Positions 41,201-56,000 of a stretch of 64,000 nt of DNA are shown one piece after another. Where the stretch lies: assembly GCA_039619475.1 (NCBI GenBank), contig CM077116.1:147019088-147083087 (forward strand), in the 5' to 3' direction. The notes under the pieces were generated by a model, which was given only the letters and a program-made list of their open reading frames with translations, had not been told where the DNA came from and did no database searches. Position numbers and translations under genes: made by a program. The stretch is from Icerya purchasi (Eukaryota > Arthropoda > Insecta > Hemiptera > Monophlebidae). The first letter of the stretch is position 1, and every line of letters starts with the position of its first letter.

Positions 41201-44200
41201 GCTTGAAATGGATGTTGTTCTAACAATTATTTAGGTTTAAATTTTGTATGACTGGTTGACAATTTTGGTCAATGGATAATATGTGTATAATTCGCTAGAA
41301 GTATGAAAGAATAATCGTTTTTTTGTTTTATGTTTTCAGCTTGTAGTGTCTCCACCTATTATAAATTCTAACACATTTATAATGGTGTTGAGAATGTTGA
41401 CTACGATGTGTTCTCACTGTCCGGATTTGGCGGTAACTTTATTGAAGCAAAATATCGCTGATACACTGTGTTATTTGTTAACTGGTTCTCCGGATGTTAC
41501 GGATAAAGAAGAAGTAAGATAAATAATATTTTTTAGATTTGTACTGTTTTATCATTATTTATTGTTTCGTTTATTTAATTCATAAGTATACATGTAGTTT
41601 CGAATTATTTAACAGGTTAAAATTCTATTTAAAATACAATTTTGGGGCGCAATAAATGAATTTTGGATTAAAAATTCAACAGTATATAAAACTAAAATTT
41701 CGCTACCACCTAAAACTTTGTTTTTTTATTTGATAATTTAAACATAATATTTATTTTACACTTAATGAACAAAAATGTATCTTCAATTTTTTAAATTTAG
41801 CTTTACTTTTCTACAAAATAATTATTTGATTTTAAATTTGATTCATGCAGGTTGAATTGATAGCTCGCACTCCGCAAGAACTGTATGAAATAACTTGTTT
41901 GATTGGAGAATTAATGCCGAAATTACCACCGGATGGATTATTTACCGTCGATACGTTATTATTAAAGTCGTCACCAGTCGGCGATATTAATCGACCGGAA
42001 TCTGTTGTTGTGTGGCATTGGAAGGATGATAGGTCTAATTGGCATCCGTATCCACAGGCTGATAGTCGTATTATTGAGGTATTTACTTAAATATGTTTAA
42101 TTTTGTTAACAAGACTGCGATTTATATCATAATTGAGGGATGTTGAGGTGTAAAATGATTTCACGTTTCTGATCTTACCAATTGTTACTTAGGCATCTTA
42201 TCAAGCTCAAGATGAAGATGTTACCTTTACAACTAGTGGCCGTACGTATACTGTAGATTTTCAAGTAATGCAACAAATTAATGATGATACCGGCACAACA
42301 CGTCCCGTCCAAAGACGAGTTGCCAGTGTACCTCAATCACGTTCAGCAGAGGTAGAAAACGGTAATAGCAAAAAAGAAAATGGCATTCATCATTTGGAAT
42401 CGGATACAGTCGTAGTGTAAGTTATTATTGGGTATTATCTCTAAGAAATTCAGGGTCATTTTATTTTTTATAGGAGTTTCAGTATTATCTAAAGTACGTT
42501 ATTTTATATGTTTAAAGTAGTGCGGAAAAATATATTTTCTTCAGTGCAAGGATAGTTTTTATTAATGAGGAGGGGCAAATGTCAACATGTGATTAAAATT
42601 GCAAAAACAACATTTGGATGCTTTTGGGGTAATGAATTATTTAGTTTAAAAAGTCAAAATGGCGAGAATATGATGTAATGAATGTAAAGTGTAAGGAAAC
42701 GGTAACTGAATGGGGAAAATTATTGAAATGAATGTTGAAACGAATGTAGATCATTATTTACGAGTTGAAAAGTGCAACCAAAAAACATATTTTAAATTTT
42801 GACCTTTTATTGATCACGTTTAAACACCTATTTATTTCAAATTTTATTGAACCATAATTTTTGTAAAGTTCGATGCATTAATTACATTGTTTCGATGAAG
42901 TTACTGCAACATCACTATGTTAAAAATATTTTCTGATGAATGAAAACCTCGCCCAATTAATTTTACTATATAATTTTAATCAAAAGAGGAAAAACCAGTC
43001 TTTTTATTCGGAAGTTAAATTACACTGTAATAAATAGTACCTGAAAATGTGACGCTGGTCTATTTAAATAATTAAAAATACGAACTATCAAAAATTAGTT
43101 ATAAAATAATTTTTTTCTAAAATATATTCTTTACGTTTAAAACACAATGACGTTATTTTATTAAAGTAGTTCGTTTAATTTTGTCTCGTTAGCATTTTGC
43201 GGCCAGTATTATATTGAAATGTTTAATTATTATGTTTACAGTATCTTGCGTATCCGTCTGCAATACTACGTTTCTAATTTGTTAATAGGCTTATTATAGT
43301 TAAGCGTTTTAATGTTCCCTATTTTGACGCACACTTAAATGTAGTAGAAAATTAAGATATGCACTAATCGTACTTTCACTGTTTTAAAGGCATTTTTTTT
43401 TTTAGTCGAGTCAGGTACCGAGGTATAAGTCAGAACAAAAAAAAATTTCTTCAAAAAGAAAAAAAAATCCAGAGATTGCTCAACAATTTCACCCTTTTTT
43501 CATATTTAGAAGCAACTTCGATAATTCTACTTGGTAGATTTTATAATACTACTAAATTAAATTTTGAGTTAAATTTTCAGCGCATTAGAAAGAATATTGG
43601 GTAAATGAGAAAAGCGAGGATGTAGCAGTGCGTACGGTGTTGGATTATGTTTTGTTTTTTTGTTTTTTCTGCTTTTATCACATAAGACCAAAAAATTTAT
43701 AAATTTTTTAACTGCATCTATTATTGAAAGAATTTTAATGATATACAATTTTTAATACTTGTGCTGAAGTTACTTATTCAAAAATTGTTATTTCATATTT
43801 AAAATTAAATTTTTTTATTTGAAAGTTACTTATAGAATATTTTAAGTTTTACGAATTTGCGTAAGTCATTTATATTAATCAGTTTGCTTGAATACTAAAA
43901 GTAGGACGAGTAATTAAATATATGAGAGTAGAGAGGAACAGAAGTCTTAAAATTATTGTTTGAATTTACTCTTACTGGTTTTGTTTCTTTAGTATTATTT
44001 TTATTAGTAAGCCCTTTTTTTATATGCATAGTACAATTTTGTACATTTTTACTTTTGCTTGATTTTGTCTAACACGCTGTTTCTGTCAGATACTTGTTTC
44101 TGTATTATTTATACATTAGCGAAAAAATTTAACCTTTGAAGACACCGTATTACTTTTTATGCTTATAAATTTCTTTTCATTAGGAATAAATTGAAATTAC

Positions 44201-47044
44201 TATCTTGTTTAAATTTTTTTTAAACTTAAGTAATACAGCCAAATTTTAAAATATGAACTTTACTTTTTTTTCGGCGAAATGTTTGGTTATAAGTATTTGT
44301 CCTCCGGATATGTCGGTTTTCTATCGTAAATTTGGCTTTATTTTTGTGCATCTGTTTTGATATAAACTTACATGAACGATTATTCAAAATCTTAGGTGTA
44401 TTAATTTTTCAGTAATTTTCATATTTTATACATTGACCGTTTGTAAATAGTAGAATTTATGGTTTATACCAGAATCATTTGGTCTTGTTTTACTTTAGAA
44501 ATTCTCTTATAACTTTTTAATAATGCTTTTATATTATTAGAATTTAATATTCTCTTATTATATTCATTTTAATCTGAATAGTTTCGTTAACTTCCAGGAT
44601 TTTTTTATGTTTATTAATTTCTTAAATTTTATTCATACATTTATAGTTAGATTAGGATATGCACGGAAAACGATAATTCATTCTATAATAATTTGATATT
44701 CTTTAGGGATACTGAATTGGCGTCGTCGTTTATTAAGTCTCTATTCAGTGTTTTATACGAAGTGTATAGCAGTTCAGCAGGTCCATCGGTTAGGTACAAA
44801 TGTTTACGTGCACTATTGCGCATGGTTTATTTTGCGTCCCCAGAGTTGCTACAGGTATTAATTAACATAGTTAAATATTATTTATCTCCGTTACATTATA
44901 ATTATGCGCAATCGGTCAGTTGTCGGAATATGTGTATTTTTCGACAATAATGATATCGCGAAATGAAAATAAATGATTTTTTAAATTTATGTTATATTGT
45001 AATTTTACATTTAATTGAATTCATTAATTTATTCTTTTGTGTATACTTTCGAATAATAGAGCGTTCTGAAAAACGAACAAGTATCGAGTCATATCGCTTG
45101 TATGTTGGCATCTCAGGATTTAAGAATTGTTGTAGGAGCACTTCAGATGGCGTTAATATTGATACAGAAGTTGCCTGATATTTTTAAATTACATTTTACA
45201 CGCGAAGGTAGTGTTTTTTCTTTCTTTATTTTCTAAATATTCGTTTATTGTTTATTGTTAATTTGCTTTGTAAAATAGCGGTTTTTGTAAGGAAATGTTT
45301 TAAGTTTCATTCAATATTTTTTACAACTATTAATTATTTACTTAACAGGCGTGATGCATCAGGTGCAACAATTAATTGATATGCCGTCATCACCATCACC
45401 TCCGCCAAATTCACATGCAAAACAAGTTACCGTGGTTTCAGAAAGTGCCAATTGTAGTAGCAGCAGTAGTGTTACCAATCCGTTGTCCGCAACGAAATTA
45501 GCTCCTTCTACATCTAAAATTATCGCTGATAGTACAACAGTTGCAACATCTTTAGTTACATCGCCGCAAATAGCCGATAAAATTGCGACCACTGAATCTT
45601 CTTATATGATAGATACGATGGTTCCCTTGAATACTTCGCAGTCATCCAATACGTTTTCCGATCCTACTGATGTTGCGTCCCCGATCTCCCAAGTTGTACG
45701 TTCCTTTTCCACTTTAAATAATAATATTGGATCAAACGTAATACCCGTTCTAGTTTCTTCTGATTCTTTAGTTCATAATCATCCTACGGATACTTCTTTA
45801 GGCTTAGTTCCCGATCCTATCGCCGCTCGTGGAATGAGCACATTCTGTAAGTTGATTTTAAGATTCTTTTTTTTGTATGGAATATTGTTATTTGTTTTTT
45901 CTATTAGCAGTTTTATCGAGGTTGACTTGATCGAAAAGTAAATGTTACCAAATTTATGTCATAAAATTTACCAACAAAAATGGGGAAATATATTTTGTTT
46001 TAATTTTTACTAACATATTCATTAGGATTATCATCATTTTCAGTAACTATGGATAATGCCCCGTTCATTTATTTAAATTGGAGTTTAATTCATCTTGACC
46101 TGAAAGGGTATTCTAGAAACGGTAATTTATCGGAAAGTACGCGGAATGTTAGAAATCGTATTCTGTGAGTTTACTTTTAAATATGAGTACAACAAACGCA
46201 ATAAATAATTATTATTTTTATACAGCTAGTATACCAGCAGTCATGATGAAATCGGAGGATTATGGGTTACCTGTTACCGCCACTGGATTTAACTTTAGAG
46301 AAGATTTAACTCGACAGTCTAATATGTAAATATTTTCAGATTTGAATTTTATTATTATTATTACTTATTTTTTAATATAAGAAGTGCGTGAGAAAGAAAG
46401 GAAAAATATATTTCACAATAAATGATTTTGAAATCGGATATTACTGGGGAAAAATGCTGTTGTAAATTTGAAAATTTTCAAAAATATACCACTGCTTTTA
46501 AAGTATGATCAGTTTTTTCATCGATTGATTTAAATTTCGTGTACATAATTGTAAGTATTGCGCGAGTCAAAATGGAAACTTCGCTTTACGTTTTCATCTA
46601 AATAAAAATGTTTTAATAAGATATTTTTGCAAGTATATTTTTACTTAACATTAAGCGTTTGTTTCGTCTGTCACGGGCAATAATGCTGCGACAAGGTAAT
46701 TTTAATATAGTTTCTTTCCTCATATTCAGTAGCTGTTGGTGACTACAGCCGAAGAAATTTAATAAAAGAAATAAACTATTTCAAAAAAATGTTAACTCAT
46801 TGTTTCAAAAAAAAAAAAAAGTCATTTCACTACACGTATTTACGAAAAAGAATTAATGATGTTTTACTCTACTCGTTCAGTTTAGCTTTTTTTCATGTAT
46901 TTGTAACACTCAATTTGGATTAGTTACTTTTGTAAAGATATTAGCTCATTGAAATTCGTTGTCATGATACGTTTAAAAGAGACATTAATTTGTTCTAAGA
47001 AATGATGAACACACTAGTGCGCTGAAAATACAACAATTACGTAC

Positions 47045-47086
<42 letters not shown>

Positions 47087-50000
47087 AATTCTCTTTTTTT
47101 TTGTTGCTTTTGTGTTTCATGATTTAAAACGAATAAAAGCTCAGTATTTTTTGAAATTCTGGTTTTATATTTTACCTGATGGAATTCCATGTTACGAAAT
47201 TCTTCCAAAAATAATTTTAATATCACGTAAAATTCAATTAAATAATTTCGCGAGAATAATTTTTTTTTGTTATTTATGTTTAATTAATTAATTCACTTCG
47301 AGTTTGATTGTAATTAATAATTTGGTTGATATATTTAGGGTTTCTGTTTACAGCCGGCTAACGGATGTATTAAAAAGAAAACGGCAGGCTAAACGTCAAG
47401 CTGCATCCAGGAAAAAGTCAGAAGATATGCCGAGTAACATAATTATGCAGGAAATGTTAACGAGAGGTAAACTTGTAGCCTATTCGGAATATAAATTGAA
47501 TTCGGCGTGAATCGTTTTCCTAAAATTTTGAAATATACAAAAGAAAATAATCGTCAACTTATTACGCATGTTAAAAACGGAAAATTTGTAAATTAACTTC
47601 TGATGCACGCTGACCTTCTATGAGGGTTTCTCTCAATCTTTACAGATTAGAGTAAAACATGATTTTGGAAAGTGTCCATGTTTTAATTATGAAAGTTTTT
47701 TTTTTCTGACATTAAAATAGTCCTTATTCTAGGCAGTTTGATTTAGGTTTGTGTTTGATTTTTTGTTATTACGGCCGATAGTAAAAGGGATTATGTTTAA
47801 AAAAGACAATACAAAAAAGTTGTAACATTCGACAGAGAAGCACTTTTTTGTTATATAATTTTTCGGATTTTGCGCACGTATAATGTACGGAATCCTAATA
47901 AGATAGCTCAGAAACGACAAAAATATCAAATAAAAATGTGCAATAGTTCACTAACGGTTTGACTTATTAATTCTGAAATTGGATCATAAATTACAATTAA
48001 AATTCTCTTCAAGAAAATTTTTAACTCTTCAAGGTAACCGATTGTCTTAAAACCGTCAAGAATATATAATATTTAATTTAAAAGGACCTTAAGAGTAGTC
48101 ACGCTTATAAAATTTATAACTCATCACTAGATAACTCCTTAAAAGTGAAATTTAAAATATAAAACAAAATGCAGAAGTCCTTTCACAAAATAAAAAAAAA
48201 AATTACGGTTAAAAAATTATTTAACTCCCTTTCCCTTCTTTTTTGGACCAAAACCGACAAAAAAGAAAGTTCACGTAAATAATAATCCGAGTAACAAAAT
48301 TGAAGAAACCAAAACGTATCTCAAACATTATGCATAAAGGATCGTTTCGTAGGAAAAATATAACCGAATTCATAACTTTATATTTAGACTTTGATTTTAA
48401 AAAAAAAAAAAGTATTTTTTTCGGGGCATGTGATATATCGTTGGAAAGATTGCTATTTGTTGGGAAGGAAGCCGTATTTCATTTACTTAACGAAACTTTC
48501 AAAGTTGACGAAAAGCTCAAAAAAGCTTAAAAAATGACGTGTGTCCTCTCCTCTCCTAGCGCGCGAGTATTACAGATAAAAATTTTGAATAAGGTTAAAC
48601 ATATGCACCTTCCCGTATATTTCTCTAGTTTGAAACATCCGGGTTTTCCAACTTTAAAATCAAGCTGCTAAAAGCTCAAAATTTTTGAAACATGTTTTTT
48701 TCATTGTTGGAAGAATCGCTTTTTTTTTCGAGAATGAAAGCGTATTTCATTTTCTTAACGAAATTTTCGGAGATGCCGATAATTTCAAAAAAGCGCAAAA
48801 AAGTACGCGCCTCCTTACCCTCTTTTTACCGGGAAAGTTTAGATTGCTTTTTTTGAATTTATTATTATGAAATGTAAATTATAGTTATCGTTAGCTTAAC
48901 GTACGGAATCCTCAGCGCATGGATCATCATGCTTCACTGAACTTGTTTAAAAATAAATACAATTTGGTGGTACCCTTTTACTTTCATGTATTTTAAAATT
49001 TTATTCATCTTGGTCTTATCACAAAGTAAATAAAAATTATCTTTGACTAAGAAGACTGATTTAAAGAAGATTTTGAGTAAATCGAAAATTTGAGAATGGT
49101 TAGAAGAGGATTAAGTAACAAATTACAAAATAATGTTTTTTCTTCTTTCTCTTTTACTCATTGCAGATTTTTCAAAGAATAAAGTATTTTATCGATTAAA
49201 CACCGATATCATCGTACAACAAACTTGGCTTTTTTTTTTTTAAACTATTTTACTTCACTTTTTTACTTAAAATTTTATTTTTTTAATGTACATTTCATTT
49301 ACGAATTATTAAATTTAGTTTATCTTATAAAATTTCAGCTGCCATTGATTATGCTGTAATCCCAAGTTCTGGTTTAAGTTCTCGCGTACTGAGTTCTTCC
49401 AACAGCGGATCAATCGGCGCGTCTTGTAGTAGATCCAGGTTTTCTGCGGCTACATTAAAGACCAGCAACTTTTTAGCTTCACTCAATCCAGTGAAATGGG
49501 CAAGAAGCGCTGATCGAAATTTCACGAAGGTAAATCTAATTACAGAGTCATTATAAGATTTAAAAAATATTTATTTTTCCTATTCTGTTGGCTTTTTCTG
49601 GTTTTCAGTTAGTTTCTGCCTATTTTAAAATAATCCATTTTCATTTTGAATTATTTTTTTTATTTTTTTACTTTTCGGTGTACCGGAGTCGTAACGTTGT
49701 TGTACTTTTGTTCATTCTCTATGCAGCAAGCTTTAATTAATTTATTATCTTCTAAGGTTGAATTGTTTCTTTTATTCTTTGTATCGCATATGTAACTTTT
49801 TACAGTTCTTTCCATTTTATTTATTTATAACGTTTTATACTGGCCAAAACGAAAGAAAACAATCAGAAAAGAAAATGCCAGAACTTCTTTACGCACAGAG
49901 GAATTGTCCTAGACTATTTTCTCGTATGAGGTGAACGCTCGGTTGCTATAATCTTTCTGCTTTGTAAAAGGCCAAAAATTGTCGGGAGCGAGGCCGACTA

Positions 50001-53000
50001 ATAATAAGGTAGGTGTTCGAAAACAATAATGAAATTAGCCGACCAGCAGTCGCTGTACGTGTAGCGTATTATTGTAAATGAGGAACATATTTTTATCGTA
50101 TAAGGGCCCAGTTTTTAGTTGACTAATCAACAGGTGCCGTTTAAAATCTAGTAGATAGAAAGGTAGAGCATTTTTTATGAACACATTTTTCGGAAAAGAA
50201 CTCATTTTAGAAAAATAACTTTTTATATTATTTGAAATCGATCTATTTAACTATATTTATGATATGAAGGGATGATATATGTAGTGTAAAGTTGAAGAAA
50301 TTATTTTGCTTCTTGTAAATTTTTTGATACGGAAAACTTGAATTTCTTAAAATTTATAGATAAAATTTATTTGTGTTGCTGTATTATCCCTTGAAGTATT
50401 CTTTTACTGCAATTGAGTATGCTCTTCATGTAGTATTAATAATTAATGCTAATTTCATAATGGTATTTGCGATTACGTTTGAGTTTCCAAATATGTACCT
50501 CTTTAGAAATATGTTTACGTCGAAGCTTTTTAATTTTATTTAAATAGATTTATTGATATGTGAATATTACAATTCGATAGCCCGTATTGGTGATATTTTA
50601 TTAATGTTTAATTTTATCCTACGAAAGGGCGACTAATGAAATTCCGGATTATTATTATTTTTAATAAATTTTTTGAACTTATTTCGATGTGCTCTGAATT
50701 TTAATAGGAACTGGCATTATCTAAAACTGTCAGCGCAGCTAATCTCAGTACAGCTAACAGAGAAAAAGCAAAAAGTTGGATCCGGGAGCAAGCTTTGAAA
50801 ATATTTAACGAATACAATCGTGTTTCTAACATAACGGAAACTAACGATTCAGTCGTGTCCAGCGTTTTATCTGATTTAACTTTCGCTATTCAAGGCTTGG
50901 AAACACCGTCGGTATGTATGAAATTGTGCTTATGCAGCTTTAATATAAAAATAATCGATATCCGTCTGTAGCAGATAATTAACCGTTAATGCGCGGTACT
51001 GTTTAATTAACAGTTTCAATGTGGTGATCACTTTGCATTAAACTATATTATTTGGTTTTACGGTATTAAATCGCTTTTCGAAATTAGCCTCTAATTTAAC
51101 GTAATGGTTGAAGTAATTTTGACAATTATTTGCTTCAGTGTTTTTTTGTGGTTTCATCTTTACGCGCTAACGCTCTGAAAATTGGCAATTAAAATTTCGG
51201 ATGTACTAGATTGGAAGAATTTTTTATGACCTTGTATGGTAACTGTCCCCATATCGATTTGGTTTCAAAATATATTTGCCTTACGTTTCATTTTTTTTAT
51301 ATCTAACCGCAATATTTAGTCGCGATATTTTCGCAATTATTACGATTTGCTTTAAATTCTGGAAACTTTTCAAAAAAAAATCGCAAAAACATTACAATTA
51401 TTTCCGTATTTTTTATTAATTTTATTTTTATTCGATTATTTAGTTTTTCTACTTTTTTTTGGAATAATAAGTTGTTCAAAATTTAACCAACAAAATTAAA
51501 GCTTCTGAAGGACAGCGTACTGTCCGTCGAATTTTTTTGATTTCGAGAGTTGCCTGGAAGAAATCCCGCATACAGGTGAAATCTGTGCCGGAGTAATTCA
51601 TTCATTCATTATTTCCTCAACCATTTGGTTAGTGGATAACCTATTCGTACATTTTTCAGTTGTACAGATATAGGTTATGTACTAGGCAATTATTATATAC
51701 AACACGGATGTACATACGCAAGACTAAATTAGAAAGTGATTGTAGCCTCTTCTTATGGCGCTACAAGTGCACTCCCGTGTGTGTCTACTGTGTACTGACC
51801 TAGCGTGTATATGATGTTGTACGTGGTGGTTTGTCATTGCCTTCCACGTGAAATAGCGAGTATTTTAATTTTTCGTAATAACTTTTCGAATCCGAGACTC
51901 GCGTAACGGAAGCCAAGCGCTATAGCAACTAGACTATCACGACAACCTCAAAGTAATTACTATTCTCCAAACATTTAAATTTGATTGTAATTCTGTTTAT
52001 TGCGTAAAACTATTCAGAAAAATTAGAAATATTTTACTTAATAAATAGAAATTAATTGTGTTATTTCATTTACACGTAATTTAGTTATCGGGGAGTATAC
52101 TGATGAATGCTTCTTGTCAAGTACAAGCTTCCCGGTTTTTTTAGATTAACCATTGTATGCGAAGAGTTATTTTCTTTGGTATTTGCCCAGACCAATTAAT
52201 TAATTCCATTTCTTTAAATAATTAAAGACTAACCATTCATATTAGGAATAGTGTGAACTCGATTACCGATTTACTTTCTCAATTGTGAGGCAGTAGTCAT
52301 TCTACATGAGAACTGGTCTGGCTTAGGGTAGTCTTGTAACTGTTAATGTTTAAAGTCAGTTATGCGGGAACACTTTTAGTTAAAGCAGTTGTTTGTTGGT
52401 AAAAAGTAAATGTAAAATTAATAAAAAAAGAGTATACAAAAAAGGCTTTGTTTGTCTGCAGGCTTTAGTTGTTGTCGAGAAAATATTTCTTTTTTTATTC
52501 GCTGCAGATAGATGTAATTATGATTAACTCAATTTAGAAATATCGAAATTATTCATCAACAAAACAATTTAATTTCAAACTTTTCATGTTATATTATTAT
52601 TATTATTATTATTATAATGAAGAGTTATTTTGTATTTGTTATTTTCAGAGTTACTTAGAAGCGTTAACAGATTTGAAAGATATCATTATTACTTCCGATA
52701 TATCTCCGTTCGAGATAAACCATAGCGGCTTGGTTCGCGCTTTGTTAATGTTCCTTACAAGAATGACAGACCATGATACAAACGCTCGAAATAATCGTCT
52801 TAAATGTTTTTTACACGTTTTTGCAGGTTGCCCGGTAAGAATACGTTTAGATATTATTTGTGCTTGTTTATTATTAACTGTAGGATATTATGGAATTTTT
52901 AAATAATTTACCCACGGTATAATGACGATTTTCAGTAATTTGACGTTTGTAAAATTACGCCGATATTTTTACAAAACGAACTAAATATCGTGATTAACGA

Positions 53001-56000
53001 ATAAAAATAACTAAAGTTTTTGGGGCATCGTGAATAGTTTTATATATATACATACACACAAGTAGTTAGGAAAAATTTAGCGAACAAAATGATGTTGTAA
53101 ATACAGATATAAGTGCGTCACTTGGTCATAGTAGTCTTTAATAATTTTTTTTTCACTTACGAATTTCAAAAAAAATTTTCGAGATCCAATCGATAGAATA
53201 TTTTTGAAAATCTTTTTAAACGATTTTATTTATTTATTTATTGTGAAGTCTGCTTTCGGTCCTTTGTTACTTCAGGAACTTCTCCTTTGCATATTTTCGT
53301 ATTTTATTTTATTCATAAAAAAAAAAAACAGAAATTTCTAGGACACTTAAATTTTGAAAGTGTAAATTTGGTTGATATTTTCATTTGTGTTTACTAAATT
53401 AAAATTTTTTCGATGTGAAACAGTGGAAAAGAGAAGGAATATAAAAAGTGAGGAGGAAAAATTTAGAATATTGAAAGGTCGGAAAAAATAATCTTCCAAG
53501 CGTTATAAGATGAAATTAGTGTTTTCTAATTACTTAGGGATTTGATAAAACAATTAAAAAAATTATTATAGTTATTAGAATTTTTGCGGAATTTAATAAT
53601 AACCTTAACTCGGAAGAACACAATTTATGCAGTAAAAATAGATACTTGAAATTTCTTTCTCACCTTTTTTTTTGTTTTTTAATCTGGCATTGTCAAGTTT
53701 GCTTATTGTTAGTATGCAATAAACGAATTACCGTGTTCGTTGGCTGATAAAAATCAGTTACAATAATATAATTGCGTCGATTTTAAGCGGTTAAGGTTTT
53801 CATTAAATTTTTCAAATATCGATGCATTATTGTTGTTTTTAGTTAAGCAATTCGATATCGCCTGTGGTACCGGATCCGACCGCGTTCTCTGCATTAGTGA
53901 GCAAGTTAAATAGTTGTATATCTCAGTTAGAACAGTTTCCAGTTAAAGTACACGATTTTCCATCTTGCACTGGAAGCACCACAGCTTTGAGGTTTTTTAA
54001 TACTCACCAGTTGAAGGTAAATATATGGTGCTACATTCTTTTTCTGAAATTGCTGTATAAAATGTTTGCATTATGTTGAGGGATAATAATAATTGTTGAA
54101 CATTTGTAAAACTTTTTTTTTTTTTTTTAATTTTTCAGTGTCAACTACAACGTCATCCTGATTGTGCAAATCTTAAACAATGGAAAGGTGGTGTTGTGAA
54201 AATTGATCCGCTAGCATTGGTGCAAGCAATAGAACGATATTTATTTGTTCGTGGTTATGCAAGAATTCGCGATAAAGATAGCATCGATTCCGACGACGAT
54301 AATAGTGACGATGATGTTGATGATTCTTTTGTAAGTGTATATGCAGTTATTTAATGATATGTTTATTTGAATTATTTAGGTCGACACGTGATTCGCTTAA
54401 ATGAAATGTACAAAAATTGAGAAATCTTTAATTCAAAAAAATTGGGTGAACACTCACAATCTTAATATATATTTTAATTTTTTTCTGTCAGCGTATTGAA
54501 TATTATTATTATCTTAATGTTTCTTTATTTCTGATTTAATGCATTAAGCATTTTAAAAGCAAAGAATCGATTCAGCGGTTGTATCGGTTAGTTTTGGTAA
54601 AAATATATGCGAAGGATGATAGGAGAAAGACTAAAATTATTTGTTGAAGTACTATAATTATTTTACAGTTTGCCGCAAATTGGAACTTAGTAAAAAATTA
54701 CGAACTTTCTACAAAGTGACAATAAATTTATGAAGGAAATAAAAATGCTATGAGAGCAACTTGGAGTATCTGCAAATAAATTAAACTTACATATTCGGCG
54801 GTGTTGCAGTCATAACTGTAATCGTTAACAAAATCGTAAATTTTTAAAACATTCTAAATGATAAAACGCGAGTTAATAACCATCTTTTTAAACTTGTTAT
54901 TGTCCCTATCACAAACTATTGCGATGTACATTGAAAAAAAAAAAATGATTCTCGTAATTTGCGAACGTTCTTCATTTGTGTCGAACTTTCATATTTCGAA
55001 GAAGATGATAGATTTATTGTTATGAGGATGTTTGATTTATTTCAAGCAGCGGACAAACTCTGCGTCTTAATATGTAGAGTTATATCCCTTTGTTTTTTAG
55101 AATAATACTTCTGCTTAGGGTGTATTGTGGTTTCATACATTTTGGGCGTTTTGTCAATTTCGATTTTAAAAAAAAAAAATTTATTCATTTTTTTGCAAAA
55201 AATTTATTGATATTTTAAAAATATACAAAAAAAAAAAGGTAAGAAAACAATTACAATTAAAAAAGTTATGAGTCGGTAAATTTGGGGGTAAAAAAAGGGG
55301 GAATGTTCTGATTGACACGATTACAGTCCTCCTGGTCATCTAAAATAAAATTTAAAAAGAGATTTTTAATTAGTAATAATGCCGCTTTCGACCTTTTTTT
55401 TTTATGATTTTCAATTTTTTAAAACAGTAAAAAAAATTATTTTAGTACAAAAGTGATAGGGGCGATAGAAGGTTATATATGGAAGGTTAGTACAAAACTT
55501 GAATTAAATTGGTTAGATAGAACTTGAGATATCATGTCAATCATATTGAAAAACGTGTTTAAAGTTTTGAGCAAATTTCAGACAGCCACAGCGGTCAAGT
55601 CATAACATGGTACGTTATACTTACATTTTGTTAATCGACGATTCCTGGTTCATAGAATGCGCGCCTTCTTTGACTTTAAAATACATATTTTTCGGAAACT
55701 CGTCCTGATTTACAAATAGTTCTAGCTTCCTTAGAAGCATCATAAGCTCTTTGCTCAGAGCGCTCAATTCGGCTATTGTACAATTTAGTAGAACGCATAA
55801 GCTTCGGGACCAATAATAATTCCCATAGCATTGAAAATTTTTAAAATTGGTAAAAAGCCTTCATTGAAAATGCAAACGGCTATATAATTTACAATTTCAA
55901 TTGTTCGTGTTCCTACATGTATATCTGATTTTAGCGGAATTTTTACAATCTTCTCTCGACTATGGATGCGCTCAGGCACCATGTTGCTGTCTTAGCTTTC

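Noticed and set aside
45359..45592. 77-codon minus-strand ORF
   Set aside because: Antisense shadow of ctrip exon 20; the + strand frame has family matches and splice sites.
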